Positions 26,962-36,292 of a stretch of DNA of 64,000 nt are shown in pieces. Under the pieces are notes generated by a model. That model was given only the letters and a program-made list of their open reading frames with translations. It was not told the origin of the DNA and ran no database searches. Every line of letters begins with the position of its first letter. Positions within the stretch are counted from its first letter, which is position 1. The position numbers and the translations under genes were made by a program. Source of the DNA: Halomonas elongata DSM 2581 (GTDB taxonomy: Bacteria; Pseudomonadota; Gammaproteobacteria; Pseudomonadales; Halomonadaceae); contig NC_014532.2 in the NCBI RefSeq assembly GCF_000196875.2, positions 124,001-188,000 of the forward strand, written 5' to 3'.

Positions 26962-29154
26962 TTAGTCGAGTGCGACCGGGAAGAAGCGGGTTTCGCCGGA
27001 GGCGTCGTCCACGCCGTCGTTATCGGTGACCACATAGGCTTGTCCGGCGGCGTCGAAGGTCAGCCCTTCGACCTTTTCCAGGACATAGCCGCCCGTGTCG
27101 CGCAGCAGCGGTATCAGATCGAGAACGACGTCTTTGCGCACGGTAGGCAGCTCGCCACCCAGCTCGGCGGGCTGGAGCTGGTCGAAGGCGACGCGCGTGA
27201 CCTGCTTGATGTGCGCGGCTTCGCCGACCTGATTGTCGCGCTCGATCAGATAGAGCGCATCGTCCTTGGCGGCGAGATCCGAGAGGCCGACCCAGCCGTC
27301 GCCTTGCGGCCTATCCAGCGGGTAGCGCACGCCGCCCCACTGCTGCGTTGCGGGATCGTAGGCGAGCAGCATGGCGGTATTCTCCGGATCGCCCTGCCAG
27401 GGGCGCTGCAGGGCCACCCAGAGCTTGCCGTCGATCCGTACGATGCCTTCGGCACCATAGCGCGTCTGGCGCTCGAGGACCGATTCGGGCAGCGGGACCT
27501 GTGCCTGGATCGCTCCCTGGCTGTCGACATGCAGCAGGGCGTGGGGAATCTCCTTCTCGGCGTTGCCCTCGTTGGCCAGCCAGAAGCCACCGGCGCCATC
27601 CGGGGCGATCCCTTCGAGATCGAGTCCGGTGGCAGGCTCGCCATCGCGGGTGACCACGCTGGCGGCCGTGATGCGCGCCGGCTGCGAGGCCTTGTCGATG
27701 GTGTAGATCGTCGGTGCATTGGCATAGGCCGAATCGTTGACCGCATACAGGCGGTCGGCGTCTTCGGGGTCGCTGGCCAGGGCGGAAAGCGCACCCCAGC
27801 CGGTGATCGGCTTGCCATCTGCATCGAGCGCGGCGGTGATTTCCGGATAAGCGGCGTCGCCCTCGGCGCGCTGATAGATCATCACGTGGCTGAGTGGCCC
27901 GCCATCCGCTCCGAGATCTTCTTCGTTGGAGGTGGCGAGCAGTTGCCGCCCGGGAATCGCGACCGCGCCTTCCGGGCCGCTGCCGGAGGGCAGAAGCTGC
28001 ACCAGTTCCGGCGCCTCTCCGGTATCGCGGTAGACGCCGACGACCGAGCCGCGCTCCGAGAGCACGAAGATATAGCGCTGACCGTCATAGGTGCCGACTT
28101 CCAGCCCTTCCGGCTCGACGCCCTTCGCGTCGGAGCGTCCTTCCGGATAGTGCCCGGCGGCGGCCACGGCATGCTCGAACGCAGCCCCGGACTCATGGGC
28201 CACGCTGCCATCCGCGTTGAAGATGGTGAAGCCGCGGGAGCCGCCTTCGTAATCGCCTTCATTGGCCGTCACCAGGCGTTCGGTATCCAGCCAGTGGACG
28301 GCATCGGGCTCGCGCTTGATGCCTTGTAGCCGCTCGTCGAACGACAGGCGTCCATCTTCCGCCGTGTCGATGTCGGCGAGATCGACGGTACCCGCGGAGA
28401 AGTCGCTGACTACTCGACCGCTGGCGGCATCGACGATCACGACGTGGTTGTTCTCCTGCAGCGTGACGGCGATCCGGTTGTCGTCGTTGATGTCGACGAA
28501 TTCCGGTTCCGGGTCTGAAGGTGCGATCTCGGCAAGGCCGGTCAGGGCCACCTTGCGGCCGTTGTCGCAATCGGGAACGCCTTGCTCGAGCGGGAAGATC
28601 ATCAGATAGCCGGCCGGCATCTGAGGTATGCGGCCGTCATTGGCATCCTCGTCGCGCTCGTTCTCGATGGCGATGGCGGCCCAGCCGTCGTCGGGCGATA
28701 TGGCGACGGAGTCGGGTTGTCCGCCCAGTTGGCAGGAGCGGATCGGCTGCTGGTCCGCCACGTCGATCGCGCGCAGCTCGCCGCTGGGACTAGTGTAGCT
28801 CTCCGAGGTATTGATTCCCACCAGTGCCACACCGTGCAGGGCCGAGACCGAAGTCGGCTCTCCCTGCATCGCCATGAAGCCTCCCGCTTGTGGCGCGGCC
28901 GGATCGGTGATGTCGATGAAACCGATGCCGCCATGCGGGCTGTCGGAGTAGATCAGGGTATTGCCGTCGGCGCTGGCGGTGATGATCTCCGCCGACGTGA
29001 CGCTGTCGGGGGCGGCACCTTCTTCCAGGTTCTTGGCGACCGAAAAGGAGGCAATGCGGTTGAACGTCTGGGCTGCCAGTGCAGGCTGGCCGAACGCCAG
29101 GACACCGGAGCTCAGCCCCAGCAGACCGGCAAGAGACAATGGCTTGAATGACAT
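26962..29154 (-). CDS. Exported esterase-like phytase-family protein
   Basis: A large secreted or periplasmic protein (730 residues) with a signal peptide, MSFKPLSLAGLLGLSSGVLAF to about ALA. The first half looks like a beta-propeller (repeats such as GGIGFIDITDPAAPQAGGFM and NNHVVIVDAASGRVVSDFS). The C-terminal part, from about residue 450, has the motifs of the esterase-like phytase domain: LSALASDPEDADRLYAVND, GLDLEGIAPDGAGGFWLANEG, RYGAEGIVRIDGKLWVALQ and VEGLTFDAAGQAYVVTDNDG. The start at 29154 is picked because AAGGAAAAGGG lies just before it. Members are thought to release phosphate or hydrolyse esters outside the cell, but this is not well proven. It is monocistronic. Confidence 0.82.
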   Translation of the reverse strand: MSFKPLSLAGLLGLSSGVLAFGQPALAAQTFNRIASFSVAKNLEEGAAPDSVTSAEIITASADGNTLIYSDSPHGGIGFIDITDPAAPQAGGFMAMQGEPTSVSALHGVALVGINTSESYTSPSGELRAIDVADQQPIRSCQLGGQPDSVAISPDDGWAAIAIENERDEDANDGRIPQMPAGYLMIFPLEQGVPDCDNGRKVALTGLAEIAPSDPEPEFVDINDDNRIAVTLQENNHVVIVDAASGRVVSDFSAGTVDLADIDTAEDGRLSFDERLQGIKREPDAVHWLDTERLVTANEGDYEGGSRGFTIFNADGSVAHESGAAFEHAVAAAGHYPEGRSDAKGVEPEGLEVGTYDGQRYIFVLSERGSVVGVYRDTGEAPELVQLLPSGSGPEGAVAIPGRQLLATSNEEDLGADGGPLSHVMIYQRAEGDAAYPEITAALDADGKPITGWGALSALASDPEDADRLYAVNDSAYANAPTIYTIDKASQPARITAASVVTRDGEPATGLDLEGIAPDGAGGFWLANEGNAEKEIPHALLHVDSQGAIQAQVPLPESVLERQTRYGAEGIVRIDGKLWVALQRPWQGDPENTAMLLAYDPATQQWGGVRYPLDRPQGDGWVGLSDLAAKDDALYLIERDNQVGEAAHIKQVTRVAFDQLQPAELGGELPTVRKDVVLDLIPLLRDTGGYVLEKVEGLTFDAAGQAYVVTDNDGVDDASGETRFFPVALD

Positions 29155-29300
29155 CCCTTTTCCTTTTGGCATGACGAATAGCCCAAGGATTGGAACAGAC
29201 GAGCCATGACGGTTGGATGAAGGGAAGAAGACCCGATGCCGTCGACGCGGCACGAGGGCGCCCGCCGGCGAGGCCGGCGCCCTTCGTCATATGCGCCCGA

Positions 29301-31118
29301 TCAGCCGCGTGCGAGCGGTTGGGTGCGCTTCTCGAGCCAGGCCAGGGCGTCGCCCTCGAGCTTGGGCGCGAGGCGCTCACGCACTTCGGCGTGGTAGGCG
29401 TCGAGCCAGTCGATCTCGCTTGCGTCGAGCAGGGAAGGCTCGATGCAGCGGGTGTCGATGGGGCACAGCGTCAGGGTCTCGAAACGCAGGAAGTCGCCGA
29501 ACTCGCTCTCGGCGGCGGGACGGTTGGCCACCAGGTTCTCGATACGAATGCCCCACTTGCCGGGGCGATACACACCGGGCTCGATGGAGGTGATCATGCC
29601 GGGCTGCATGGCGGTATGCGCTGCCACCGGGGCGTGCCAGGCGATGACCTGCGGGCCTTCGTGGACGTTGAGGAAATAGCCCACGCCATGGCCGGTACCG
29701 TGGCCGTAGTCGCGTCCGCTGGTCCACAGCGGTGCGCGGGCGATGGCATCGAGCTGCGCCGAGGGAATGCCGCGCGGGAAGTGCGCCCGGGACAGCGCGA
29801 TGGTGCCCTTGAGCACCAGGGTGTAGTCATCGCGATGCGCGGCGTCGATCTCGCCCACCGGGACCACGCGGGTGATGTCGGTGGTACCGCCCGGATACTG
29901 GCCGCCGGAGTCGATCAGCAGCAGGCCGTTGCCTTCGATGGTGGCATGGGCCTCCGGCGTGGCGTGGTAGTGCGGCAGGGCGCCGTTGGCATTGAAGGCG
30001 GCGATGGTGGAGAAGCTGCGGCTGACGAAGCCCGGGCGTGCCGCGCGGGCGGCGGTCAGCTTGTCGTCGACGGTCAGCTCGGTGACGGTCTCGCCCCGGG
30101 CCAGGGCGTCTTCCAGCCAGGCGAAGAACTCGCAGAGTGCCGCGCCGTCTTCCTCCATGGCGTGGCGAACGTGCTCCAGGTCGCTGTCGCTCTTGCGGCC
30201 CTTGGCCAGGGTGCTGGGCTGGAAGGCCTCGACCAGGGTGGCGCCGTCCGGCAGGGCCTGGCGGGTGCCGAGGGTGAGGCGTGCCGGGTCGACCAGCACG
30301 CGTGACGTCTCGGGCAACTCGGCCAGCCGTGATGCCCAGTCGGCATAGGGCGCGACCTGGATGCCGTCGCCGGCGAGCGATTCGCGCAGGGTGTCGTCGA
30401 GCTTGCCGGGGGCGACGAACAGGGTGGCCGTCTCGCGACCGATCAACAGATGGGCGAGGAAGACCGGATTGAAATCCACATCGTCGCCGCGCAGCTGGGT
30501 CAGCCAGGCGATGTCGTCGAGGGTCGAGATCGGGTGCCAGTCGGCCTCGTGCTCGGCCATGGCCTCGCGCACCCGGGCCAGACGCTCGGCGCGGCTCTCG
30601 TCCAGGTAGGTGCTGTCGTGGGCGTAGAGCGGCGCCTTGGGCAGCGAGGGGCGATCCGGCCAGATGCTGTCGAGCAGGTCCAGATCGCCGCGCAGTCGAA
30701 TGCCGGCCGGCGACAGCGCCTCTTCCAGGCGCCGGGCGCTGGCCAGGGTGACGACATTGGCGTCGAAGCCCAGGGTAGCGCCGGATTCGAGATTTTCGGC
30801 CAGCCATTGCATGGGCGCATCGCCCTGGCCGGGGTGCAGCTTCATCAGCTCGATGCCGCTGCCGGCCAGTTGCTCCTCGGCCTGAACCCAGTAGCGGCTG
30901 TCGACCCAGACGCCGGCGGCATGCCGGGTGACCACCAGGGTGCCCACCGAGCCGTCGAAGCCGGACAGCCAGGCCCGGCCGGCCCAATGCTCCGGCAGGT
31001 ACTCGGAATTGTGCGGATCGGAGGAGGGCAGCCACCAGGCGTCAATGTCGTGCTCGCGCATGGCATCGCGCAGGGCGGCCAGGCGCTCTGCCGGGGAAGT
31101 AGGGGCTTCACGGGACAT
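29301..31118 (-). CDS. Xaa-Pro aminopeptidase (M24B), long three-domain form
   Basis: This is predicted to remove N-terminal residues that precede proline from peptides in the cytosol. The 605-residue protein is of the long XPNPEP1 type: two creatinase-like N-terminal domains (DAWWLPSSDPHNSEYLPEHW and VREAMAEHEADWHPISTLDDIAWLTQLR) and a C-terminal catalytic domain. The metal ligands are in LIDSGGQYPGGTTDITR (two Asp), GHGTGHGVGYFLNVHEGP (His), TSIEPGVY (Glu) and GIRIENL (Glu). Its ribosome binding site (GGAG) lies in the 3' end of the upstream peptide transporter gene; only 3 bases separate the two, so import and hydrolysis of proline-containing peptides are coupled. Confidence 0.93.
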   Translation of the reverse strand: MSREAPTSPAERLAALRDAMREHDIDAWWLPSSDPHNSEYLPEHWAGRAWLSGFDGSVGTLVVTRHAAGVWVDSRYWVQAEEQLAGSGIELMKLHPGQGDAPMQWLAENLESGATLGFDANVVTLASARRLEEALSPAGIRLRGDLDLLDSIWPDRPSLPKAPLYAHDSTYLDESRAERLARVREAMAEHEADWHPISTLDDIAWLTQLRGDDVDFNPVFLAHLLIGRETATLFVAPGKLDDTLRESLAGDGIQVAPYADWASRLAELPETSRVLVDPARLTLGTRQALPDGATLVEAFQPSTLAKGRKSDSDLEHVRHAMEEDGAALCEFFAWLEDALARGETVTELTVDDKLTAARAARPGFVSRSFSTIAAFNANGALPHYHATPEAHATIEGNGLLLIDSGGQYPGGTTDITRVVPVGEIDAAHRDDYTLVLKGTIALSRAHFPRGIPSAQLDAIARAPLWTSGRDYGHGTGHGVGYFLNVHEGPQVIAWHAPVAAHTAMQPGMITSIEPGVYRPGKWGIRIENLVANRPAAESEFGDFLRFETLTLCPIDTRCIEPSLLDASEIDWLDAYHAEVRERLAPKLEGDALAWLEKRTQPLARG

Positions 31119-31121
31119 GGA

Positions 31122-32693
31122 TCAGGCTCCGGTTGAGTGAGTGGGCTGTGTCGGCTCGGCGTTCATTCCACCCTTGAGCATACGCTTGATGAGCGGTGTC
31201 AGCAGCGCCAGGACGAGTGCGCACAGCACCAGGGCGAGGGCCGAGCGGCCGAACAGGTCGGGCAGCTGCTGGAGTTCATCGGCGTTGACGTGACCGCCGA
31301 TCAGGCCGGCCACCAGGTTGCCGAGCGCCAGCGAGGTGAACCACAGGCCCATCAACTGGCCGCGAATACGCATCGGCGCCAGCTCGCTCATGGTCGAGAG
31401 ACCCACCGGGCTCAGGCACATCTCGCCGAGAGTCAGCAGCAGGAGGCTGGCGGTGATCCACAACGGCGAGACCAGAGTGTCGCCGCTGATCACCTGCCGG
31501 GCGGCCAGCATCATCAGGCCGAAGCCGGCGGCGGCGAACAGCAGGCCAAGCGTGAACTTGGCGGCACTGCTCGGTTCCAGGCCACGGCGCCCGAGGGCCG
31601 GCCACAGCCAGCCGAACAGCGGGCCGAGCAGGACGATGAAGATCGCATTGAACGACTGGAACCAGACGGTGGGGATCTCCCAGCCGAACAGCGCGCGGTC
31701 GGTATAGTCGTGGGCGAACAGGTTGTAGGAGGTGGGCTGCTGCTCGAAGGAGGCCCAGAAGAAGGCCGAGGCCACGATCAGCAGGAAGGCCACCACCACG
31801 CGGGCGCGCTCGCGATTGTCGAGGCCGGCGAAACACAGCAGGTAGATGAAGAAGGCCAGCGCACAGACGATGATCACGCTGGTCATGCCCTCGGCGATGG
31901 CGACGGGATCCAGGGTGATCACGCCGGTGGCGACCAGCGCCACGAATAGTGCCGTCAGGGCGGACAGGGCGGCGACGACCCGGCCCACGCCACGCCGACG
32001 CACGGCCGGTGCGTCCCAGCTGGCCTCGCGACCGCGCAGGGTGTCGGAACGGCGCATGGCGGGGATCGCCCACAGGCGGAAGATCAAAAGGGCCGCCAGC
32101 ATGCCGAGCCCGCCGATGCCGAAGCCCCAGTGCCAGCCGTGTTCGCGCATCAGCAGGCCGGTGAACAGCGGTGCGAGTAGCCCGCCGATGTTGATACCCA
32201 TGTAGAAGATCGCGAAACCGCCGTCGCGGCGGGGATCGCCTTCATCATAGAGACCGCCGACCATCACCGTGATGCAGGTCTTGAACAGCCCCGAGCCGAG
32301 CACGATCAGCAGCAGGCCGATGAAGAACATCGTGGCGCCCCATAGAGCGGAGAGGGCGATGGCCAGATGCCCCAGGGCGATCAGGATGGAGCCGTACCAG
32401 ACGGCGCGTCGCTGGCCGAGCCAGTTGTCGGCGAGCCAGCCACCGGGCAGGGCCGAAAGATAGATCGCCCCGGCGTAGATGCCGACGATAGCGGAGGCAT
32501 CGGCGCGACTGAAGCCCAGACCGCCGTCGTAGAGACTCGCCGCCATGAACAGGACCAGCAGCGGACGGATGCCGTAGTAGGAGAAGCGCTCCCACATTTC
32601 GGTGAAGAAGAGTGAGCCCAGGGCCCTGGGGTGACCGAAGAAGCCGTTGTCGCTTCGGGACGCGCTGTCCGGCGTCGGGGATGTCGAATGCAT
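31122..32693 (-). CDS. POT-family proton-coupled di/tripeptide transporter
   Basis: An inner-membrane peptide:proton symporter (POT/PTR2), 523 residues with about 14 membrane segments. The family's ExxER-containing start is seen in LFFTEMWERFSYYGIRPLLVLFM, and the FYMGINIGGLLAPLFTG and AFFWASFEQQPTSYNLFA segments match conserved TM5 and TM7 regions. The start at 32693 (MHSTSPTPDS) is preferred over 32825, whose extra residues are not transporter-like. It is the first gene of a two-gene operon with the Xaa-Pro aminopeptidase. Confidence 0.93.
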   Translation of the reverse strand: MHSTSPTPDSASRSDNGFFGHPRALGSLFFTEMWERFSYYGIRPLLVLFMAASLYDGGLGFSRADASAIVGIYAGAIYLSALPGGWLADNWLGQRRAVWYGSILIALGHLAIALSALWGATMFFIGLLLIVLGSGLFKTCITVMVGGLYDEGDPRRDGGFAIFYMGINIGGLLAPLFTGLLMREHGWHWGFGIGGLGMLAALLIFRLWAIPAMRRSDTLRGREASWDAPAVRRRGVGRVVAALSALTALFVALVATGVITLDPVAIAEGMTSVIIVCALAFFIYLLCFAGLDNRERARVVVAFLLIVASAFFWASFEQQPTSYNLFAHDYTDRALFGWEIPTVWFQSFNAIFIVLLGPLFGWLWPALGRRGLEPSSAAKFTLGLLFAAAGFGLMMLAARQVISGDTLVSPLWITASLLLLTLGEMCLSPVGLSTMSELAPMRIRGQLMGLWFTSLALGNLVAGLIGGHVNADELQQLPDLFGRSALALVLCALVLALLTPLIKRMLKGGMNAEPTQPTHSTGA

Positions 32694-32960
32694 GAAACCG
32701 TGCCTTGTGATGATGTGCGAACCCTTCCCGGGTGCCTGCGGCGAAACGATGATCGGCGATTCGTTGATCGCCGCCTCTGGCGGAGAACGGTGTTCGTTTA
32801 GATAAGGAAACGTCGATGGGCGCACGACATTGATGATTTGTTCTGTCGATGTCGCCGTTGGCAGGGAATTCTATGGCAGATATTTAGCGAGCGAAATGAT
32901 CGGGTGGCAATACGTCAGAAGGTGACGCGATCCTGCAAATCGGGCGGGGAGCATGCTGGA

Positions 32961-32976
32961 TGTTGATTCATCAACA
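32961..32976 (+). promoter_or_regulatory. Perfect inverted repeat upstream of the lyase/CoA-transferase operon
   Basis: TGTTGATTCATCAACA is a perfect 7-2-7 inverted repeat, about 85-100 bases before the lyase start and just upstream of a -10-like TATAGT at 33009-33014. The layout suggests an operator for a dimeric regulator. No regulator gene is adjacent. The gap 32694-33060 (367 bases) holds this site and the divergent promoters, and no credible gene. Confidence 0.5.
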
Positions 32977-33060
32977 AAAGGCGAATGTGAGCCGGCCGGT
33001 CCGATGCCTATAGTGGGAACGTTGTGCCCCCAGAGGGGAATTCGTCGACAGGAGGGCTGC

Positions 33061-34020
33061 ATGTCCGCCACCGCCAGCGCCGAGCACCTGCCACGACGGG
33101 TGACGATTACCGAAGTGGGCCCCCGCGACGGACTGCAGAACGAGCCGGTGGTATTGCGTACCGCCGAGAAGCTCGAGCTGGTCCATGCCCTGCTGAATGC
33201 CGGCGTGACGGCCTTCGAGCTGACGTCCTTCGTCAGCCCCAGGGCGGTACCGGCGCTGGCCGATGCCGACGAGCTGACCGCCGCGTTGCGCGACCGCCGG
33301 GACGTGCATCTTTCTGCACTGGTGCCCAATCCGCGTGGTGCCGAGCGGGCATTGGCGGCCGGCGTCGATGCCGTGGTGCTCTTCGTCTCGGCCTCGGAGA
33401 CGCACAACGCCAAGAACGTCAATCGCTCGGTCGAGGCGTCGCTGGAAGGTTTCGAGGCGGTGGCCAGAACGCTGGAAGGCAGCGGCATCGAGCTGCGCGG
33501 CGCGATCGCCACCAGCTTCGGTTGCCCCTTCGAGGGCGACGTGGCGGTGGGTGATGTCGGGCGTATCGCCCAGCGTTTCGCCTCGCTCGGCGTTCGTCAT
33601 GTCTCGCTCGGCGACACCACCGGCATGGCCACGCCGCCGTTGGTGACCGAGCGCATACGGCATCTGCGCGAGGTCGCGCCGGAGATCGTGCCGACCCTGC
33701 ATTTTCACAATACCCGGGGCATCGGGCTGGCCAATGTCATGCAAGGGCTGGCGCTGGGCGTGGATCGCTACGAAAGCTCCATCGGCGGTCTGGGCGGCTG
33801 CCCCTTCGCGCCCGGCGCCTCGGGCAATATCGCCAGCGAGGACCTGGTCTATCTGCTCGACGAGATGGGCATCGACACCGGCCTCGACCTCGGTGGCATG
33901 ATCGAGGCCGCCAGGGTCGCCACGCGCCTGATGGGGCGCTCCTTGCCGGCCCAGGTTTCCAAGGCCGGACCACGCCTGGCACTCAGTGACTGTGCCGCCG
34001 TTCCCACCGCGAGAGGATGA
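33061..34020 (+). CDS. HMG-CoA-lyase-like enzyme (divergent subgroup)
   Basis: A DRE-TIM metallolyase, 319 residues, that cleaves a 3-hydroxyacyl-CoA. The N-terminal EVGPRDGLQNE and the C-terminal loop GGLGGCPFAPGASGN with Cys247 are those of hydroxymethylglutaryl-CoA lyase. The second metal motif reads HFHNTRG in place of the usual HCHDTYG, which marks a divergent subgroup, so the substrate could be HMG-CoA, citramalyl-CoA or a relative. AGGAGG at 33050-33055 fixes the start. The product would be acetyl-CoA plus acetoacetate or pyruvate. It leads an operon with a class III CoA-transferase and a tripartite tricarboxylate-type transporter. Confidence 0.82.
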   Translation: MSATASAEHLPRRVTITEVGPRDGLQNEPVVLRTAEKLELVHALLNAGVTAFELTSFVSPRAVPALADADELTAALRDRRDVHLSALVPNPRGAERALAAGVDAVVLFVSASETHNAKNVNRSVEASLEGFEAVARTLEGSGIELRGAIATSFGCPFEGDVAVGDVGRIAQRFASLGVRHVSLGDTTGMATPPLVTERIRHLREVAPEIVPTLHFHNTRGIGLANVMQGLALGVDRYESSIGGLGGCPFAPGASGNIASEDLVYLLDEMGIDTGLDLGGMIEAARVATRLMGRSLPAQVSKAGPRLALSDCAAVPTARG

Positions 34021-34022
34021 AG

Positions 34023-35228
34023 ATGTCGGATACGCCGCCCCACGCCGAGGGCGCCCTGCAGGGCATTCGCGTCATCGACCTGACCCGGGTGATCTCCGGG
34101 CCGTTCTGCACCCAGATGCTCGGCGACCACGGGGCCGAAGTGATCAAGATCGAACCGCCCGGTCGCGGCGATATCGTGCGTTCCCAGGGCAACATGGTGA
34201 ACGGCTTCAGCTGGTATTTCGCCCAGTTCAATCGCAACAAGCGCTCGCTGACGCTGGACCTGCGCCAGGAAGAGGGCAGGGCGGTATTGATACGCCTGCT
34301 GGAAGACGCCGACGTGCTGGTGGAAAACTTCCGTCCCGGCGTCATGGGCAAGATGGGCCTCGACGACGCCACGCTGCGTGAACGCTTCCCGCACCTGGTG
34401 GTCGGGCGCATCAACGGCTTCGGCTCCACGGGCCCCTATCGAGACCGACCCGCCTACGATTTCATCGCCCAGGCGATGAGCGGCTTCATGGGCGTCAATG
34501 GTCCGGCCGACGGCGAGCCGATGCGTGCCGCGCCGCCGATCAGCGACATGGTGGCCAGCCAGAACCTGGCGTTCGGCATCAGCGCGGCTCTGGTGCGGCG
34601 CGAACGCACCGGGCAGGGCGACATCGTCGAGACGGCGCTGACCAACGGTCTGATCAGCATGATGGGCTACCTGGCGGCGGAGTACTTCGCCACTGGCGAG
34701 GTGCCCCGGCGCACCGGCAACGATCACCCCATGCTCTATCCTTACGGTCTGTTCCAGGCCAGCGACGGCGAGGTGGCCATCGCGCCCAGCAACGACATCA
34801 TGGTCGAGCGCTTCCTCGGCGCCCTGGACATGCGCTCGCTGCTGGATGACGAACGCTTTGCCGACAACCGACGCCGCATGGCCAACCGCGAGGCGTTGCG
34901 CGAGATCCTGAACCGGGTGATCGAGCGGCACAGCGTGGCGGAATGGATCGCCCACCTCAACGAGGCCGGCGTGCCCTGCGGTCGTGTCCAGAACCTGCGC
35001 GAAACCTTCGAGGATCCCCAGGTCCAGGCCCAGCAGATGGCGCTGGAGCTCGACCAGGGCGAGCATGGCAAGGTGCCCACCACCGGTTTCCCGGTGAAGA
35101 TGAGCGAAGCGCCCGCGGCGCTGCATCATCCCGTGCCGGGGCTTGGCGAGCATAGCGAGGCCATACTCGCCGAGCTGGGGCTGAGCGACGCGGAACTCGC
35201 CGAGTTACGGGACAAGGGCGTCACTTGA
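34023..35228 (+). CDS. Class III (CaiB/BaiF) CoA-transferase
   Basis: This enzyme moves CoA from a donor such as succinyl-CoA to a carboxylic acid. The 401-residue protein has the family opening LQGIRVIDLTRVISGPFCTQMLGDHGAEVIKIE, the NRNKRSLTLDLR segment and the presumed nucleophile Asp146 in PAYDFIAQAMSGFMG. The start at 34023 is preferred over the overlapping ATG at 34017 because GAGAGGA is well spaced only for the former. It follows the lyase with no gap, so it is likely to supply that enzyme's CoA ester, much as SUGCT-type transferases activate hydroxymethylglutarate, glutarate or itaconate. Confidence 0.9.
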   Translation: MSDTPPHAEGALQGIRVIDLTRVISGPFCTQMLGDHGAEVIKIEPPGRGDIVRSQGNMVNGFSWYFAQFNRNKRSLTLDLRQEEGRAVLIRLLEDADVLVENFRPGVMGKMGLDDATLRERFPHLVVGRINGFGSTGPYRDRPAYDFIAQAMSGFMGVNGPADGEPMRAAPPISDMVASQNLAFGISAALVRRERTGQGDIVETALTNGLISMMGYLAAEYFATGEVPRRTGNDHPMLYPYGLFQASDGEVAIAPSNDIMVERFLGALDMRSLLDDERFADNRRRMANREALREILNRVIERHSVAEWIAHLNEAGVPCGRVQNLRETFEDPQVQAQQMALELDQGEHGKVPTTGFPVKMSEAPAALHHPVPGLGEHSEAILAELGLSDAELAELRDKGVT

Positions 35229-35293
35229 TCTCAATGACCATAGGCGCCGGAGCAGCTCGAGTAACGATCGATACAACAAGACGGAGCGACGAT

Positions 35294-36292
35294 ATGCCGA
35301 TTTCGACCCACAAGACGTTACGAAGCCTTGGCGCCTCGGCTGTGCTGGGCCTTGGCCTGGCGATCAGCCTGCCGAGCCAGGCGCTGCCCATCGACGAATG
35401 CATCGCGCCTGCCGATCCCGGGGGCGGCTGGGATTTCACCTGCCGTTCGGTGGGCAAGCTGATGCGCGAACTGGACCTGGTGGATGGCAGTGTCCAGGTC
35501 ACCAACATGCCGGGTGGCGTCGGCGCCGTGGCGTTTTCCAACGTGGCCGGCAAGCGGGCCGACGACAGCAATCTGATAGTGGCCACCAGTACCGTGGGGG
35601 TGACCCAGATTGCCCAGGGGCGTTACCCGGGCGGCGCCGATACCATGCGCTGGCTGGCCATGCTGGGCACCGATGTCGGCGTCATCCTGGTCGATGACGA
35701 AAGCCCCTACGAGACCCTCGATCAGTTGCTCCAGGCTATCGTCGACGATCCTGCCTCGGTGGCCATGGCCGGCTCCAGTGGTGCCGGTGGCTGGGACCAT
35801 ATCCGTGCCCTGCGGCTGGCCAAGGCGGCCGGTCTGCCCGGTGATCGAATCGGCAGCCTGCGCTGGGTGCAGTTCGATGGCGGTGGTCCCGCCGTGACCC
35901 AGATGATGGGCGGTCATGTGGATGCGGTGTCCACCGACCTGGGCGAGATCGCCGGCTTCATCGAGTCCGGCGATGTGCGCGTCCTGGCGGTGCTGGCCGA
36001 GGAACCGTTGCCCGAACCCTTCGAGGAGCTGCCGACGGCGGTTTCCCAGGGCTATGACGTGACCGGCTACAACTGGCGTGGCTTCTATACCGGCGGCGAG
36101 GTGTCGGACGAGGACTACGCTGCCATGGTCGATACCTTGAAGACCCTCTACGAGAGCGACGAGTGGAAGGACGTCGCAGCGCAGAACGGCCTGGTGCCGC
36201 TGTGGCGGGGTGGCAAGGAATTCAACGACTTCGTGCGTGAATCGATCGATGACGTCGAGGCCATTTCCCGGGAGATCGGAGTCATCCAGTGA
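35294..36292 (+). CDS. tctC: Tripartite tricarboxylate-type transporter substrate-binding protein (TctC)
   Basis: The periplasmic binding protein (Bug family) of a TTT transporter, 332 residues. The signal peptide ends near SLPSQA. The mature part starts at IDECIAPADPGGGWDFTC, a variant of the family's APxxPGGxxD ligand loop, and contains QVTNMPGGVGAVAFSNVAGK and AGSSGAGGWDHI. The start at 35294 is preceded by GGAG. It overlaps tctB by four bases (GTGA). The Bug family binds mainly carboxylates, which fits the CoA-transferase upstream. Confidence 0.9.
   Translation: MPISTHKTLRSLGASAVLGLGLAISLPSQALPIDECIAPADPGGGWDFTCRSVGKLMRELDLVDGSVQVTNMPGGVGAVAFSNVAGKRADDSNLIVATSTVGVTQIAQGRYPGGADTMRWLAMLGTDVGVILVDDESPYETLDQLLQAIVDDPASVAMAGSSGAGGWDHIRALRLAKAAGLPGDRIGSLRWVQFDGGGPAVTQMMGGHVDAVSTDLGEIAGFIESGDVRVLAVLAEEPLPEPFEELPTAVSQGYDVTGYNWRGFYTGGEVSDEDYAAMVDTLKTLYESDEWKDVAAQNGLVPLWRGGKEFNDFVRESIDDVEAISREIGVIQ

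Noticed and set aside
29240-29300. GC-rich hairpin after the aminopeptidase gene as a terminator
   Set aside because: The arms pair only with a bulge and there is no T tract on the relevant strand.
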